This document shows, one piece after another, positions 1 to 8,056 of a DNA stretch of 12,580 bases. Each line of letters opens with the position of its first letter. Position 1 is the first letter of the stretch. The notes beneath the pieces are model-generated. The model ran no database searches. It saw only the letters and a list, made by a program, of their open reading frames with translations, and had not been told where the DNA came from. The position numbers and the translations under genes were made by a program. This DNA comes from Pavlovales sp. CCMP2436 (Eukaryota; Haptophyta; Pavlovophyceae; Pavlovales): contig MU631320.1 of NCBI GenBank assembly GCA_026770615.1, forward strand, positions 175,392-187,971. Reading direction: 5' to 3'.

Positions 1-14
1 CACCGAGCCATAGC

Positions 15-28
15 TACGTAGCTACGTA
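15..28. repeat. 14-bp perfect palindrome after the stop of the MEA1-like gene
   Basis: TACGTAGCTACGTA reads the same on both strands and lies 5 bp beyond the TAG of the minus-strand gene, within a TAGCTACG direct repeat (11-28). It could mark the 3' end or be chance. Confidence 0.4.
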
Positions 29-32
29 TGGC

Positions 33-527
33 CTAACTATCGGACAGCTTCCGTGCGCGCTGCGAGAAGGACGACGCCCACTCGCCCGCCCCACCCAGCT
101 GGAAGCCGCTCATCAAACCAGTGATTAGCGCTTTGCTGTCGTCCGTGATCGCGATATCGCGGCCCGTCGGCGTGGACGCCTCGGCAGGCGCTGCTGCATC
201 GACCGCCATCGCCTCGCCGGTGGGTGCCGCAAGGCTGCCGTCGTCGTCGTCTGCCTTCGGCTGGTAGGCAGCGACGGCCGGTGCCTGCGCGTCGTCCGTG
301 CCGAACTGCTCGGCGTCCTCGCCCGCTTCACCTCGCTCGCCGCCGTCGTCGTCCGAGCCAAGGTCCGAGGCGCCGTCGTCCCCGAGCATCTGGTAGCCCG
401 CGTCCCCCGCGTCCACGGGCGCCTCCGGGAGGGCGTGCTGGATCAACGTGGCGTTGATCGTCGCGAGGTAGTCGCGCTCCAGCCGGCTCAGCTCGAGGTC
501 GGCAATGGACACGCTCGCAGGCGACAT
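33..527 (-). CDS. Small acidic protein, MEA1-like
   Basis: A 164-residue intronless ORF with strong GC bias, ending in TAG at 33-35. It starts at the ATG at 525-527. The frame stays open upstream to a stop at 603-605, but there is no other ATG, so this start is the only ATG option. The N-terminus (residues 7-33) looks helical. It is followed by a GYQML motif (44-48), a low-complexity Asp/Glu/Gly/Ala-rich middle (49-120), and a C-terminal block (129-152) of the form DDSKALITGLMSGFQL followed by EWA. Known of the family: male-enhanced antigen 1 proteins are small and acidic, with a central Tyr-Gln motif and a C-terminal segment of the pattern I..xM.G..L....P.WA, which is what is seen here. The invariant Pro before Trp is Glu in this protein, and the sequence stops soon after. 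Biochemical function is unknown. It could be a lineage-specific acidic protein instead; coding status is fairly sure, family moderately so. Confidence 0.6.
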   Translation of the reverse strand: MSPASVSIADLELSRLERDYLATINATLIQHALPEAPVDAGDAGYQMLGDDGASDLGSDDDGGERGEAGEDAEQFGTDDAQAPAVAAYQPKADDDDGSLAAPTGEAMAVDAAAPAEASTPTGRDIAITDDSKALITGLMSGFQLGGAGEWASSFSQRARKLSDS

Positions 528-1110
528 CTCGTCGGTGTGCAGCCTTTGGGTGGTGGCGTTGGCGGTGTCAAGGGGACTGGCCGCCCCAAATCGCGGCCCC
601 GTTTAACGGCGGATTATAATTAATTAAACGGATCCGGGTCGTCAGCAATTGCGTACAGGGGCTTTTTGATAATGAAAATAGCTTCCCATAAGATTAGGAT
701 AGCAGCTGCAAAGAAACAGCGTCATACTTACTATTGACAATAGGGCTGAATAAGGATATTCGAAACGAAGAGAGGGACATGTTTAGAATAGCCCTTAGAA
801 GCAAACTCGAGGGGCCCCTCCAATTCCGGTACGTCACCATGCCTTCCTAAAGGCACGTCATTCATGAACAAACCGCCTATATTTGCCCGTTAATAATACG
901 CCGCGGAAAATACAGGTTGCAGTTGGCGGGTCCGAGTCCAAGTCCGAAGGTTGGACCGCCAGAAACGGGGCAATTGCGGATTTTCAGCTTCATGCGTTCG
1001 ACGCGCGCGTAGCGCGAGCTCTGACGGGGCAACGGGGCCGCGGCGTGGGCGGCAGACATCACCATCCAGCGGTGAAGGCACGGACGCGTTTGCCCATTTC
1101 TCTCTGCTAC
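528..1110. promoter_or_regulatory. Divergent intergenic region between the two gene starts
   Basis: Both flanking genes are read outward from here, so it probably holds both promoters and 5' UTRs; no individual signal is proven. Visible structure includes an AT-rich stretch with inverted CGTTTAA/TTAAACG around 599-631, the 12-bp palindrome GAGGGGCCCCTC at 809-820, and a short inverted TGCCTT/AAGGCA at 840-855. Base composition switches from AT-rich (620-770) to GC-rich from about 900. The downstream gene's frame is also open upstream of 1111 (an ATG-initiated reading begins at 883), so part of 883-1110 could be coding if an earlier start is used. I prefer 1111 because it puts a hydrophobic anchor at the very N-terminus. 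Confidence 0.4.
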
Positions 1111-4100
1111 ATGCCCACCGCCGTCGTGTGGCGCTCCGCCCTCGTGTTGTGCGCGTGGCTGCTGTTGGGTTGCACTCTCGCCGCGTGGTCGCGAGTGTAC
1201 CCTGCGGCGGCTCCAGGCGATGTGCCTCCTCGCGACGGCTTTGCGGCCGACGGAACGCCGCGCTGGGCGCTTTCGGGGTTGGCCGACGAACTGCCGGCCA
1301 AGCGCGCGTACGTGTTCGTCGGCGGACTGCAGCGTTCGGGCACGACGCTCGTCGAGGCGGTGTGTGCTCACCCTTCCCAATGGGCAGCGGACTGTTCTTC
1401 ATCAGTGATGAATACCCTCACCCCCCCCCTCTCACCTCCCCCACACACACATACACCCACCCACCCAACCACTCCCCCCCCCCTTCTTGAAGTGTAGTGG
1501 CTTGCGCACGCGCCGGGTGCGACAGTGTCCTTCCTCGGGAAGGAGCACATGTCCGTTGAGGAATACGAGACTTTCGCGCCGTGGCGCATGCACAACCACT
1601 CGCGCGAGTACTTCGAAAGTGTCATTCGAACCGGCGGTCTCGAGGGCAAGTTTGTGCAAGATGTGATGGCCTACCGCAACATCTTTCGCCAGATGGGGCT
1701 GCATGGCGAGCGCGCCGTTGCAGAGCTCACGCTCAGCGCGGCCGACGTGCCGCGCGACGAGGCCGTGCGCACTGCCGCGCGTAATCGGCTGCTGATGCAG
1801 TGGGGCCGATTCTGGGGCCGCGCCGGGTTAAACGCGGAGGCAGCAGGCGACGGTGGCGCGAGGAGCAGCGGTGGCGGCGCTGTAAGCATGCCGCACTACT
1901 TCCTCGAGAAAAGTCCGGAAAACGTGCTGCTCGCGCCCTACCTGCGTTCGTTGCTCTCGCCGCTGCCGACGCACCATTTATTCGTGGCGCGCCACCCGCT
2001 CATTTGGGCGCTCGCCACACAAAAATGGGTACACGGCGAGTTCGTCGCGATGCGCCACGTTGCCGAGCGCGTGCGCGGCTGGCTGGCGGTCATGGAGCAC
2101 ATGCAGACCACGGCGCTGAGGCCAGGCGCGCTGCCGAGCGCCGTCGCCATCGCCATTGAGAGCTTCGCCGCGCATCCACAACTACAGCAGCAGTTGTTGG
2201 CGGGCAGCTTTGGGCTCGGTGCGGCGGCGGCGTGCGCGGTCGAGGCGACGGCCGTGGCTGTGGCGCCCGGCTCACCCGGGCTGCTCACGCGTGCGCCATC
2301 CGCCTGCGCGCCGCTTCCCAGATTCATCGCGCGCACCTACGGATACGTGGCCTGCTGGCTGCACGGCGGCGCGCTCAAGCTCCACGGCGAGCAGCGGGTA
2401 ATGCATTGCTCGCATGATGGTATGGACGGTGTTGTCGACACGGAAAGAGCGCGCAGGCGGCAGGCCGTTCTAAGATCGCTCTACGCTGAGCTCGAGCCGC
2501 GCGTGAACGCCCTAGGCTATAGCTTTGTGCCCTTCTTGCAGACGCGCGCGGGGCTCTACTGGAGACCTCTCGAGGTGCTCGACGCGCGCGGCCCGTGGGC
2601 GGACGCGCTGATAGGTGTCCGCGCGGATGCGGCCGTTTCGCTGCCCGCCGGCTGGCTGCGCCCGCCACCACGCCCGCCGCTGCCCGTCGCCGAGGCGCCA
2701 CGCTCCGGCGGCGCGGCGCAGCCATACGGCGAGCAACAGCAACCCACTGTGCATTTGCTGCTTGCGTACGAGTTGCCCGCCAGAAACCTGGTCGGCGCAA
2801 AGGCGCACTCGGGAATGAACCAGCGCTTCCTGCAGGTAGCGCGCGCGTTGCGGGCGATCGGCTGCGCGCTGCACCTCGTCTCCTTTCAGACCAACACGTA
2901 CAACGCCACCACCGACCAGACGCTGCCCTTGGAGCTGCGCCCGCCCGCGGCCGCAAGCTACTACGGAAGTTTTGAAGAGCAGGTAAGTTCTGTAGATAGC
3001 TATATGAACACGGACTTGCGCCTCAGGGCACTAAGCCCGCCCCATACCCCCCGTAACCCCTTACACGCGTGCGTGCATCCATGTCATGTATATTCAGGTT
3101 AGCGCCGCATTGCTAGCAACGGGCCCAAGTGGATTGCTGAGCCATGCCCTGGTTTTCGCCTCGCACATCACGCAGAACCTGCACCGGCACGCCGAGCGCG
3201 ACGACAAGCGTGCCGCCGCGTTCAAAAAGGACAGGCTGTACGCGCGTGCGCAGCGTATGCACACGCGTGACGCCGCGTTCAAAAAGGTCAGGGTCTCCGC
3301 ACGTGCACAGCGTGTGCACATGGAGCCACCGCCGCTCGCCCTATCGCCCGAGCGAGCCGTGCACTGGGCGCGCGCCACGCTGCCACGCATCGCCATCGCA
3401 GTGGTCACGGACGATATCCACCACCGGCGCGTGTTGGCGGTTGTAAAGGAGCACGCCGCCGTCGACAGGAAACGGCTCGGCAGCTGGTTGCGAAAGCGGG
3501 AGGGCGCGCTCTACGCCTCAGCGGACATCACCTTCGCCGTGTCGCCCGAGGACGCGTCTGATATCGCCACGGGCTTCGCCGACGGCGCCGACGCAGTCGC
3601 CGGGCGCATCACCGTCGGGAAGCCCGTCGGCGTGAAGGTGACCAAGGTGTCCGCGCACATCACCGCCGAGCTCGCCGCCGGCGGCGCACAGGCGCGCGCC
3701 GCGCTCGCCTGGCTCGCCGCCGCGTGCGCGCGTGACGCCACGTGCGTAGGCGTGCGACTCCCCGGCAGCTGCGTGAGGTTCAGGATCTCGCTGCACACAG
3801 GCGGGGCGCTCGCGGTACTGCCCGCGCCGGCCGACGCTCCGACGCTAACCTTCGCAAAGGCACTCGAGTCGGCGGGGGGCGGTGGCGGCAATGGCGCGTG
3901 GGGCGGCACCTTCGACGCTTTCCGAGGCGTACGTGCGTTCGGCGCTGTCAACGCCTCAATGGCAACGGCAGCGGAGGCGGCAGTTTGCGCTGGCGCCGCG
4001 CCGCCTGCGGGCGCGCAGCCGCCGTCCCGTGTGCGCATCGTGACGGCGGCAGAGGGGCTGAGCGCGTGCGCGGCTGACGCGCAGTGTGCGGGGCTCACGC

Positions 4101-4960
4101 TCGACGCCGACGCCGTTGCCATTGGCTTGGCGCGCGACAGCAAGGCCGGCGGCGGCTGCGCGGCGGTACTGCTGCGCCGCGCGCCGGGCCAGCCACCTGC
4201 CGCCGGCCGCCTGCGCTGGAGCCGCGACGCGCGGTACGTGACGATCGGTCGATCGGGTGGCGTGCACGCGCGCTGGCTGCCCTTTGTGCTTGATGCGCGC
4301 GCCGCATCAATCTCCGCCACCGTGGAGGCCGCGGCGGCTCGCGGCGCGTGGACGGCAAAGGGGCGGCGCGGCCTCTTCTACGTGGGGCTGCCACACCCAC
4401 TCTCCATCGCGGCAATCAGCTGGCTATGCGACAAGGTGCTGCCCGCGCTCGCGCCGCTCGGCACCGTGGCGCATCTCCGTCTCGCCGGCAGGGGATGGGC
4501 GGACTGAGCGGTCGCGCAGACACCTGCCTTGGCCCTGGCGCTGCAGCGCGGCCAGGTCACGCTCCTCGGCGATCTGAGTGATGATGCGCTTGACACCGAG
4601 TTCCGAGCCGCGCGCGTTTTCGCTGCGCCACTCGTCAACGCGACAGGCATCGCCACCAAGAACGTGGCGGCGCTTGCACGCGGACTGCCCATCGTGAGCG
4701 GCCTCGATGGCGCGCGCGGCCTCGGCTTCGACGGGCGCGCGCACGCGGCGCGCGTGATGCGGTTGAGCGACGACGCCTATGAGTTTGCTGCGCACTGCCG
4801 CGCGCTCATCACCCATGACGCGCTCTGGGCCTCGTACGCCGCCGAGGGCGTAGCACATGTGCGCGCCACGCTCTCCGCTGAGCGGCTCGAGGACGTACTG
4901 CGCGACTTTGTGCGCGGCGGCACGGGCGCCGAAGAGGCGCTCGAGTTTCACCGCAGCTAG
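1111..4960 (+). CDS. Sulfotransferase-glycosyltransferase fusion protein, interrupted by one in-frame TGA
   Basis: Model: exons 1111-1404, 1498-2982 and 3098-4960, both introns phase 0, 1213 residues if the TGA at residue 1063 is read through. Residues 6-26 form a hydrophobic type II anchor, predicting a Golgi-lumenal enzyme. A sulfotransferase follows (about 66-500). Its PAPS 5'-phosphosulfate loop is GGLQRSGTT (71-79), and a 3'-phosphate motif FVARHP (260-265) precedes the usual helix; the Ser normally eight residues on is not evident. A GT-B glycosyltransferase N-half begins near 515 (TVHLLLAYELPARN). Its C-half spans 1013-1213, with LFYVG, LRLAGRGW, VTLLGDLSD and GIATKNVAALARGLPIV. The catalytic-type Glu of the usual KxxEAxAxGxPVV motif appears as Ala here. 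Between the halves lies a ~240-residue insert with paired Cys modules. Residues 633-670 are a tandem duplication. Inferred role: building and sulfating a surface or secreted glycan. With the stop read literally, the product ends at residue 1062, lacking most of the donor-binding half. Confidence 0.8.
1405..1497 (+). other. Intron 1 of the fusion gene (93 bp)
   Basis: Phase-0 intron with a GTGATG donor and an acceptor TTGAAGTGTAG preceded by an extreme C/CT/CA-rich pyrimidine tract (1424-1487). Without removal the frame meets TAG at 1495-1497. After splicing the reading goes from CSSS directly into WLAHAPGATVSFLGKEH. The acceptor is well supported. An alternative phase-0 donor GTGTGT at 1360 would remove 15 more residues, including AVCAHPS, which resembles the helix after the PAPS loop, so I prefer 1405. 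Confidence 0.65.
2983..3097 (+). other. Intron 2 of the fusion gene (115 bp)
   Basis: A near-consensus donor CAG|GTAAGT and acceptor TATATTCAG|GTT join frame 1 to frame 2 in phase 0 (FEEQ | VSAALLATGPSGLLSHAL). The reading frames on both sides run on as one glycosyltransferase domain only if this intron is removed. Confidence 0.85.
3215..3328 (+). repeat. 57-bp in-frame tandem duplication inside the fusion gene
   Basis: Two adjacent copies (3215-3271 and 3272-3328) encode 19-residue units beginning AAFKKDRLYARAQRMH and AAFKKVRVSARAQRVH. Period 57 bp keeps the frame. The unit is strongly basic and sits in the N-terminal half of the glycosyltransferase, likely a surface loop or helix. Confidence 0.85.
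4505..4507 (+). other. In-frame TGA within the glycosyltransferase C-terminal half
   Basis: The codons around it read GGG TGG-type family motif (AGRGWAD), then TGA, then AVAQTPALALALQRGQVTLLGDLSD in the same frame up to a normal TAG at 4958-4960. Spacing between the two family motifs is normal for GT4-type enzymes with TGA counted as one residue, so no insertion or frameshift is needed. One-base change, sequencing error, or recoding are all possible. Confidence 0.9.
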
Positions 4961-4976
4961 CAGAGCGTGCGTAGTT

Positions 4977-5120
4977 GGTTTACCGTCTACTTCGGGTGTC
5001 AGGTGTCGGCCCAGGGTGGGCTACGAAACCGGCCCGCGTAGTCGGTATACGATCTACGATACGGGCGTTAGGGGTCGACCCAGGGCTGCGCTGGCTGGAT
5101 CCGGCCCGTCGTTTACCGAC
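4977..5120. repeat. Diverged 67-bp tandem repeat downstream of the fusion gene
   Basis: Unit 1 starts GGTTTACCGTCTAC at 4977 and unit 2 starts GGTATACGATCTAC at 5044. Each carries a GTCGRCCCAGGG core and a CCGGCCCG near its end, and a third GTTTACCGACC begins at 5111. Period about 67 bp. It lies 17 bp past the stop, so it may be in the 3' UTR or the edge of a mobile element. Confidence 0.7.
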
Positions 5121-5440
5121 CACGGATCTATCGAATTGCGGCGCGCTTCAGCCATCTTCTTATGATGATAGTTAATTAGTATATACATTATTGATAACTA
5201 TTAGATATACTTTATGTATATGTAATATATTACATATCCATTAGTATTATATTCGGCGGATAGACCCTGAGCCAATATTAAACATTGTGTGTATATAATT
5301 CACTAAAAAATTGAGCCTTAGCCGCCCAATATTTGTCCTTCGCATTGCCCGCGACCAGCCACGACCTCATGTACCATACTTAATAAAATGTCAATTTTAA
5401 TTGTAATTTTTTAAGTGACATATATATTATTTGTGAAAGG
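5121..5440. other. AT-rich intergenic DNA, no gene
   Basis: Strongly AT-rich with TATA/ATAT runs, an inverted GTAATATATTAC at about 5222-5233, and one minus-orientation copy of the GTCGCGGGCAAT motif near 5341-5356. No open frame worth calling. The abrupt drop in GC from the neighbouring gene marks the end of the coding island. Confidence 0.6.
5334..5356 (-). repeat. Terminal-type motif copy 1 (minus)
   Basis: The reverse complement contains GGTCGCGGGCAATGCGAAGG, a diverged copy of the GTCGCGGGCAATAAGAA motif found again at 6088, 7571 and 10023. Confidence 0.6.
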
Positions 5441-5490
5441 ATATTGGAGCCATGAATGGCCAATAGGATTCTGACTAACTTAAGTGCTCC

Positions 5491-6077
5491 ATGGCTACAC
5501 TAGGGACGAGTCGAGCTTATCGTCTGAGTTCCTCCTCCTCCGACTACATCTTCAAGTACGCTGCCCTCGCGCCGCAGTACGTCGCCCTCGGCGTCACAGA
5601 CATCGACCAGTATATCTCCAATCGGAAGTTACGTTGGGCGGGACATGTGATGCGCATGAGCATATCGATACTTCCTTGCATGTTCATGACATCGTGGGTC
5701 AACGCACCGCGACGCAACGGGCGACCGCTGATCTCCTACGGACACGATCTAACTTGCGAGCTCAACAACGTCGGCTTCAACCTTGACGGGCAAGCAGTCG
5801 GCGTTGGCGTCTCGACGAGCTGGGGCAAGGCCGCACAAGACAAGGCATCCTGGCGCAAACTGACGAGAATACCGGACGTGAAACCCATCTTCAAGAAAAC
5901 CCGAACGAAATCGCCTGCTCGAAGCTCTGTCGGCGATTTGGTACCACCGCAAGGTGACGCTAAAGCTCAGCAGATTGACGCTCAGACGCTGACACCCGGG
6001 GCCTCCTGGACGCAGTCACGCAGAGACTGCACCCCAGGCGGTAGAAGGGGCATCATAACATCATAACATAATAACAT
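5491..6077 (+). mobile_element. 5'-truncated LINE (non-LTR) retrotransposon, ORF2 C-terminal remnant
   Basis: An open frame 5491-6066 (191 residues) carries the post-reverse-transcriptase tail typical of non-LTR elements. It shows LGVTDIDQYI then RKLRWAGHVMRM (45-56), a Pro/Arg-rich RNGRPLISYGHDL segment (76-87), and WGKAAQDKASWRKL (111-124). The reverse transcriptase itself is absent, so the copy is 5' truncated, as most LINE insertions are. After residue about 130 the frame is probably non-coding 3' sequence that happens to stay open. The 3' end is marked by short CATAA-type repeats at 6051-6077, a common non-LTR tail. The ATG at 5491 is not a genuine start. An exapted host protein is unlikely. 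Confidence 0.75.
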
Positions 6078-6078
6078 G

Positions 6079-6118
6079 GTACAGGGGGTCGCGAACAATA
6101 AGAAGGGCGAACTTTGAG
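6079..6118 (+). repeat. Terminal-type motif copy 2 (plus)
   Basis: TACAGGGGGTCGCGAACAAT followed by AAGAAGGGCGAAC. It starts right after the LINE tail and is matched in inverted orientation at 7543-7577, giving possible terminal inverted repeats of a ~1.5-kb element. Confidence 0.7.
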
Positions 6119-6139
6119 CTGAGGCTCAGTTTCTATCTT

Positions 6140-6193
6140 AGCTCTTTCTTAAGGTCGACGTAGCGGAGCTCTTTCTTAAGGTCGACGTAGCGG
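6140..6193. repeat. Perfect 27-bp tandem duplication
   Basis: Two identical adjacent copies of a unit starting AGCTCTTTCTTAAGG and ending GTAGCGG (6140-6166, 6167-6193). Identity suggests a recent replication-slippage event. Confidence 0.95.
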
Positions 6194-6986
6194 CAGGTTA
6201 AGTTTCTTAACTCCGCCTTCGGCGGAACCCAAACCTTATTAAAATCTGTTTATAAAGTAGGCGTAAACAACATACTGTAACTACCTTTTTACGTGTAACC
6301 GTGTGTTCAGTACATAATTAGAAACAATGTAATGCTCACCCTAGTACTGTGCGGCTGAAGTGGACATCCCTGCCGAGATCCGAGTCCTACATGTTTAGTT
6401 CCTTCTCCTAATAGTGGGGAGGAGAAGAGAGAAGGAGCCTTCGCCCGTCCCTATTCTCAGTGGACATACCATAGAGCGCCTACCGCCTGAACCCCTCTTC
6501 ATGCCCAAAGTCTTGTGAGCCGCACGCTGAAGCGCGCTTACGAGAGGAGGCGTGGGCTCGGGCGGGAGAGAGACACGTCGAAACAAGAAGACTCACCTAT
6601 ACGGTCGTATTATTAAATAATAAAAACATGATATCGACACCTTTGTATAATTTTCGTTAATAGTTCTCATTAAGTAGCGTGGGTTCCATTCGTTAATTTC
6701 GTTAGGGGTTAACCAGGCGATTCCGTTTTGATAATTATCAGGCCCAAGGTCCAGGCGAAAAATCTCGGTCTACATAGGCTAAAAGTGCACGAATATCTCG
6801 GCAATTCTGTTTACTTCGGCGGGGATATTGCAAGGATATTGTCGAGGTATCCTGGACGAGTGTAATCAAGGGGGATAAAATCCTCCTTGGTGTAATTAAG
6901 GTTAAGGTGGCGTAGATTCCACGAAATGCAGCATTGTTCGTATGTAATTTGCTAAGAAGCTCAGCCTCAAGCTCAAAATTCGCAGA
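6194..6986. other. Intergenic DNA without a recognisable gene
   Basis: No coding signal. Contents: a 79-bp block (6311-6389) repeated inverted at 10571-10649; purine/pyrimidine-rich inverted sequence at 6400-6440 (TTCCTTCTCC opposite GGAGAAGAGAG); and a weak hairpin around GGGGGATAAAATCCTCC (6870-6887). The open frames here are short and low in codon bias. Confidence 0.5.
6311..6389 (+). repeat. 79-bp dispersed inverted repeat, left copy
   Basis: The block containing ATGCTCACCCTAGTACTGT and TGAAGTGGACATCCCTGCCG is found in reverse complement at 10571-10649 at roughly 85% identity. The two copies are 4.2 kb apart and face each other. Confidence 0.85.
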
Positions 6987-7536
6987 CATTACAGTGATCT
7001 CTAGGTTAAGATCATTTGAGTGGGTGATCCCTACCGAGATATTCCAATCTAGGGATCAATCACTCGACGGCTCCACCGACTAGGGATCGGATCACTCAAG
7101 CCGCCGAGTGATCCCTAAGTCACCGAGTGATCACAACCTGCCGAGTGATCCCTGAGTGATCCCTGAGCAGTTATTTTAAAAGAATTAAATCGTAAATTGA
7201 ACGAAATTCATTAATGCGACCACTCTCGGGCGGCATCTCGGGCCGCATCTCGACCTGCAAACCTTAAACAAAAAACACAGCCAATGAGAGAGCAGGGAAC
7301 CACCAGCCACATACGCGAGATTTAGGTCTTAACGAATTTTCTATGTGACTGGTGCATCCCTGTCCACAGATTGGCTAATAGGAACCACTCGGCTGCTGGG
7401 CCAGCCTGCTCACTACGAGTGATTCCAGGTATCACCCACTCAGATTTGTGGCGCCCCGCCTAGGGATCGGATCACTCGATTATGGATCTCTACGGTTAAG
7501 GGATCAACCCACTCATAAATAGGGATCACTGTAATG
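6987..7536. mobile_element. ~550-bp foldback/MITE-like element with GAGTGATCC subterminal repeats
   Basis: The left end CATTACAGTGATCTCTA...GAGTGGGTGATCCCTACCG (6987-7035) is matched by the reverse complement of 7489-7536. Inside are about a dozen copies of GAGTGATCC/GGATCACTC on both strands, clustered in both flanks (7018-7163 and 7419-7530). A second inner inverted repeat pairs 7276-7312 (AGCCAATGAGAG...CCACATACG) with 7343-7378. There is no ORF, so it would be non-autonomous. Long imperfect arms and repeated subterminal motifs are typical of foldback or hAT-like MITEs, where such motifs bind transposase; the superfamily is not determined. Confidence 0.65.
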
Positions 7537-7542
7537 CCTGAT

Positions 7543-7577
7543 TAAATTCGCCCTTCTTATTGCCCGCGACACGTTGT
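7543..7577 (-). repeat. Terminal-type motif copy 3 (minus)
   Basis: The reverse complement reads GTCGCGGGCAATAAGAAGGG then CGAATTT, the best partner of the copy at 6079-6118 and 6 bp outside the right end of the 550-bp foldback element. Confidence 0.7.
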
Positions 7578-8056
7578 ATTTATAGACTATGAAATAAGGA
7601 GTATTCAGTACGCTGCACAGCCAACGAATCGTGCGGCGGGAACCCAGGGTCACCGCACATCGCCTTGGACACCACGTCATGAGGATAGCCAGTATTCAAT
7701 CGAATTAGTAACCCTGCTAACGGAACAGTCAAGGATCACCGGCGCAAGAAGAAGAGGAGCCGTAGGCGCCGCAGGCGAAACGCCACAGGCGCTTCAGACG
7801 CCTCCATTTGCGTGCGCCCGGAAATGCAAAAGATGCGCCTGGTAACGGAGACTCACCCCTTATATCCGCACCTCCATCCTAGCTGTTGGTCAGGAGTTAT
7901 GACCGTTTCAATAATTACACCGGTCCTTTGAAAACTTTGGAGGCTGATTTCCCGGTGTTTTCTTCAGAATCGGGTTCCAACTCCAATTTTTTAACAATGA
8001 AGATGAAGCGTTGCTCTACATTTTTTACGCGATCGTTAACTTTCTGAATTATGTCA
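7578..8056. other. Intergenic DNA with repeat remnants
   Basis: Residues of dispersed repeats only. The segment 7645-7688 (AGGGTCACCGCACA... CACGTCATGAGGAT) is similar to 9934-9976. A stop-to-stop open frame 7689-7931 contains a K/R-rich run made by an AAGAAGAAGAGG tract, but it has no early ATG and I do not call it a gene. Confidence 0.4.

Noticed and set aside
883..1110. N-terminal extension of the fusion protein from the ATG at 883
   Set aside because: The frame is open, but the sequence before 1111 has no domain or targeting feature, and starting at 1111 gives a proper N-terminal membrane anchor. Not fully excluded.
2375..2956. 193-residue minus-strand Arg-rich ORF
   Set aside because: Antisense shadow of the sulfotransferase exon.
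3511..4320. 269-residue minus-strand ORF
   Set aside because: Antisense shadow of the GC-rich fusion gene: Ala/Pro/Ser-rich with no domain, while the plus frame carries recognisable motifs.
4430..4520. A small intron that would remove the TGA at 4505
   Set aside because: Possible GT...CGCAG pairs would give introns of about 40-80 bp that delete the conserved LRLAGRGW segment and lack the pyrimidine tract seen in the real introns.
5491..6066. Host gene of 191 residues
   Set aside because: The RKLRWAGHV block and W..AAQDKASWRKL motif are retrotransposon tail features, and the end of the frame runs into the element's short-repeat tail.
7689..7931. 80-codon stop-to-stop frame with a K/R-rich run
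   Set aside because: No early ATG, length within chance, and the basic run comes from a purine-rich simple tract.
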